Source of the DNA: Actinomycetes bacterium
GTDB lineage: Bacteria; Actinomycetota; Thermoleophilia; Solirubrobacterales; Solirubrobacteraceae
Assembly (NCBI GenBank): GCA_023404805.1
Contig: JAEYAL010000188.1
Location: forward strand, 1-22,674
Length of the DNA: 22,674 nt
Direction: 5' to 3'
The translations under genes and the position numbers were made by a program. Under the pieces are notes generated by a model. The model was not told the origin of the DNA and searched no databases. It saw nothing but the letters and a program-made list of their open reading frames with translations. Each line of letters begins with the position of its first letter. The stretch's first letter is position 1. Of the stretch, positions 20,882 to 22,674 are shown one piece after another.

Positions 20882-22411
20882 ATGAACCAGCCGCTCGATA
20901 GTTCTGCGTTCGCGCCGTCTCCTGGAACCTCCGGTTCCTCCGACGAGTCGCAGCCGACCCTGGTCCTCGGTGGAGGCCCGGCCGGGCTCACCGCGGGCTA
21001 CCAGCTGGTGAAGGCCGAGCGCTCCGTGCGCGTCTTCGAAGCTGAAGACCAGGTCGGCGGCATCGCGATGACCGTCGAGCGCGACGGCTACCGCTTCGAC
21101 CTCGGCGGCCACCGCTTCTTCACGAAGAACCAGGAGGTCGACGACCTCTGGCACGAGATCATGGGCGGCGAGTTCCTCAAGCGCCCGCGCCAGTCGCGCA
21201 TCTACTGGAACAAGAAGTTCCTGGAGTACCCGCTCGAGGGCACCGACGTGATCAAGAAGCTCGGCCCGGTCGAGCTGATGCGCGCAGGCTTCTCGTACCT
21301 CAAGGCCGCGATCTTCAACCGCAAGGGCAACGAGAAGAACCTCGAGGAGTGGGTCATCAACCGCTTCGGCAAGCGGCTCTACACGCTCTTCTTCCAGTCC
21401 TACACCGAGAAGGTCTGGGGCGTCCCGTGCGACCAGCTCGGCGCCGACTGGGCCGCGCAGCGCATCAAGGACCTCTCCTTCATCTCGGCCGCCAAGGCCG
21501 CGTTCTTCGGCGACGGCGGCGGCAAGCACAAGTCGCTCATCAAGGAGTTCAACTACCCCCGCTTCGGCCCCGGCCAGATGTGGGAGCAGATGACCGACCG
21601 CATCAACGAGCGCGGCGGTTCCGTCGAGCTCGAGTCGCGCGTCGACGGCCTCGTGATCGAGAACGGCCGCGTCACGCACGTCAAGGTCAACGGCGAGGCG
21701 ATCGAGGCCCCGTACGTGATCTCGTCGCTGCCGCTGCGCAACATCGTCGGCCTTGCCGGCGAGGCCGCGCCCTCGGAGGTCGTCGAGGCCGCCCAGGGCC
21801 TGCGCTACCGCGACTTCCTCACCGTGGCGCTCGTCGTCGACGGCAAGGACCTCTTCCCCGACAACTGGATCTACATCCACGAGCCGGGCGTCGAAGTCGG
21901 CCGCATCCAGAACTTCCGCTCGTGGAGCCCGTGGATGGTCCCGGACCAGTCCAAGGCGTCCGTCGGCCTGGAGTACTTCTGCTTCGAGGGCGACGAGCTG
22001 TGGGAGATGGACGACGACGACCTCGTCGCCCTCGCCACCAAGGAGCTCGTGCAGATCGGCCTGATCGACCGCCCTGAGCGCGTCGACCGCGGCTACGCCG
22101 TGCGCGTCCCGAAGGCGTACCCGATGTACGACGAGGACTACGACAAGCGCGTCGAGGTCATCAAGAACTGGCTCGCCACCGTCGAGAACCTGCAGCAGGT
22201 CGGCCGCAACGGCCTCCACCGCTACAACAACTCCGACCACTCGATGCTCAGCGCGATGCGCGCCGTCGACAACCTCGTCCTCGGCCACGAGCACGACATC
22301 TGGGAGGTCAACGTCGAGTCGGCCTACCTCGAAGAGGGCGAAGTCTCGATCGACAACCCCTACAAGAACACGCCGGAGACGGCGGCGCAGAAGCAGGCGC
22401 TCACCAAGTAG
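20882..22411 (+). CDS. FAD-dependent oxidoreductase, UDP-galactopyranose mutase-like
   Basis: 509 residues. After a disordered Ser/Pro-rich start, TLVLGGGPAGLTAGYQL (27-42) is the dinucleotide-binding loop, E53 (RVFEAE) is the expected ribose ligand, and VGGIAMTVERDGYRFDLGGHRFF (58-80) is the FAD motif shared by UDP-galactopyranose mutases and protoporphyrinogen-oxidase-like amine oxidases. The C-terminal RYNNSDHSMLSAMRAVDNL resembles the FAD-contacting end of these families. It is longer than true Glf (about 370-400), so the exact reaction is unknown; a role on sugar nucleotides or lipid-linked glycans is suggested by the nearby glycosyltransferases (inference). ATG 20882 is the family-compatible start; GTG 20873 in the same frame is possible. 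Confidence 0.85.
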   Translation: MNQPLDSSAFAPSPGTSGSSDESQPTLVLGGGPAGLTAGYQLVKAERSVRVFEAEDQVGGIAMTVERDGYRFDLGGHRFFTKNQEVDDLWHEIMGGEFLKRPRQSRIYWNKKFLEYPLEGTDVIKKLGPVELMRAGFSYLKAAIFNRKGNEKNLEEWVINRFGKRLYTLFFQSYTEKVWGVPCDQLGADWAAQRIKDLSFISAAKAAFFGDGGGKHKSLIKEFNYPRFGPGQMWEQMTDRINERGGSVELESRVDGLVIENGRVTHVKVNGEAIEAPYVISSLPLRNIVGLAGEAAPSEVVEAAQGLRYRDFLTVALVVDGKDLFPDNWIYIHEPGVEVGRIQNFRSWSPWMVPDQSKASVGLEYFCFEGDELWEMDDDDLVALATKELVQIGLIDRPERVDRGYAVRVPKAYPMYDEDYDKRVEVIKNWLATVENLQQVGRNGLHRYNNSDHSMLSAMRAVDNLVLGHEHDIWEVNVESAYLEEGEVSIDNPYKNTPETAAQKQALTK

Positions 22412-22425
22412 CGCCACCCTCCGAC

Positions 22426-22465
22426 GCTCCGGCCGCTCTGGTGCCGGAGCGAGGCAGAGCGGCCG
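22426..22465 (+). other. Two mutually exclusive stem-loops
   Basis: Stem A: GCTCCGGC (22426-22433) with GCCGGAGC (22443-22450), perfect 8 bp. Stem B: CGGCCGCTCTG (22430-22440) with CAGAGCGGCCG (22455-22465), perfect 11 bp. They share bases 22430-22433, so only one can form at a time. They lie 14 nt after the oxidoreductase stop and just before the terminator-like hairpin at 22486. Confidence 0.6.
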
Positions 22466-22485
22466 ACCTCAAGCGGCCAGCTCCA

Positions 22486-22509
22486 GCGGGCGCCCTCCGG
22501 GGCGCCCGC
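22486..22509 (+). terminator. Strong GC hairpin, probable terminator
   Basis: GCGGGCGCCC (22486-22495) pairs perfectly with GGGCGCCCGC (22500-22509) across a TCCG tetraloop. It is followed by CGTCGTTT, a short imperfect T-tract. Confidence 0.7.
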
Positions 22510-22612
22510 CGTCGTTTCAGAGCCTTCGCCGACGCCGGGCGCAGGCCGACCTGGCGCTCGCATACCGCCGGAACACTGGAAAGTTGTCCGAGGACGCGAT
22601 ACACCTCTGGGC

Positions 22613-22674
22613 ATGTCGCAGACCCACGTCTCCCGCCGCACCCTGCTCGCCACCGCAGGTGCGGGGGCCGCAGC
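22613..22674 (+). CDS. Start of a Tat-exported protein (partial)
   Basis: ATG 22613 opens a frame to the window end, reading MSQTHVSRRTLLATAGAGAA. SRRTLLA is a close match to the twin-arginine consensus (S/T-RR-x-F/L-L-K) and is followed by the expected Ala/Gly hydrophobic stretch, so this is the signal peptide of a folded, often cofactor-containing, exported protein. The mature part lies beyond the window and cannot be identified. No strong ribosome binding site is visible. Confidence 0.7.
   Translation, partial: MSQTHVSRRTLLATAGAGAA

Overview
This is a chromosomal window from a high-GC actinobacterium, most likely class Thermoleophilia, order Solirubrobacterales (Solirubrobacter/Conexibacter/Patulibacter type). 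The support is the actinobacterial gene neighbourhood (lysS, clpC, disA, carD, ispD, ispF), strong G/C bias at third codon positions, a DUF1501/DUF1800 pair, and a secreted protein of a type I associate with this order (Ala-rich leader followed by 'VTYATNAGKVDG'). The taxonomic call is inference from gene content only. I see no tRNA, rRNA, CRISPR array, insertion sequence or phage gene.

Layout. (1) 1-2781: a possible end of an upstream gene, then greA (transcript cleavage factor) and lysS (lysyl-tRNA synthetase with an unusual N-terminal extension of about 150 residues). (2) 2791-5971, minus strand: a DUF1800-DUF1501 operon for a probably exported protein pair. (3) 5972-6357: a 386-bp regulatory gap with a long dyad in front of clpC. 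(4) 6358-8970: clpC, closed by a textbook bidirectional terminator shared with a small convergent gene (9055-9420). (5) 9599-10252: a small secreted protein. (6) 10343-12841: disA (c-di-AMP synthase), carD (RNA polymerase-binding regulator) and ispD (MEP isoprenoid pathway). (7) 12838-15121: a TetR-family regulator divergent from an ABC1/UbiB-type kinase, with twin operator-like palindromes between them. (8) 15189-19659: a tightly packed run of PHP phosphatase, ispF and two polytopic GT-C-like glycosyltransferases, with 4-bp overlaps. (9) 19799-22411: a DUF808 membrane protein and a UDP-galactopyranose-mutase-like FAD protein. (10) 22613-end: the first codons of a Tat-exported protein.

The backbone lysS...clpC...disA-carD-ispD...ispF is the conserved order known from other actinobacteria, and in part from Firmicutes. 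Here it is interrupted by three lineage-type inserts, and radA, a frequent disA neighbour, is absent. Four genes concern the transcription/protein-quality/second-messenger core (greA, clpC, disA, carD), two the MEP pathway (ispD, ispF), and the right-hand third looks like envelope glycan work.

The most notable observations are regulatory. carD has no ATG, GTG or TTG anywhere that would give a full-length protein, but has a good Shine-Dalgarno placed before an ATT codon. Two stem-loops and a short overlapping reading frame precede that ATT. disA has a promoter whose spacer is a 14-bp palindrome and whose predicted transcript would be leaderless. The tetR/ABC1-kinase gap holds two near-identical 22-bp dyads around a shared TATA element.
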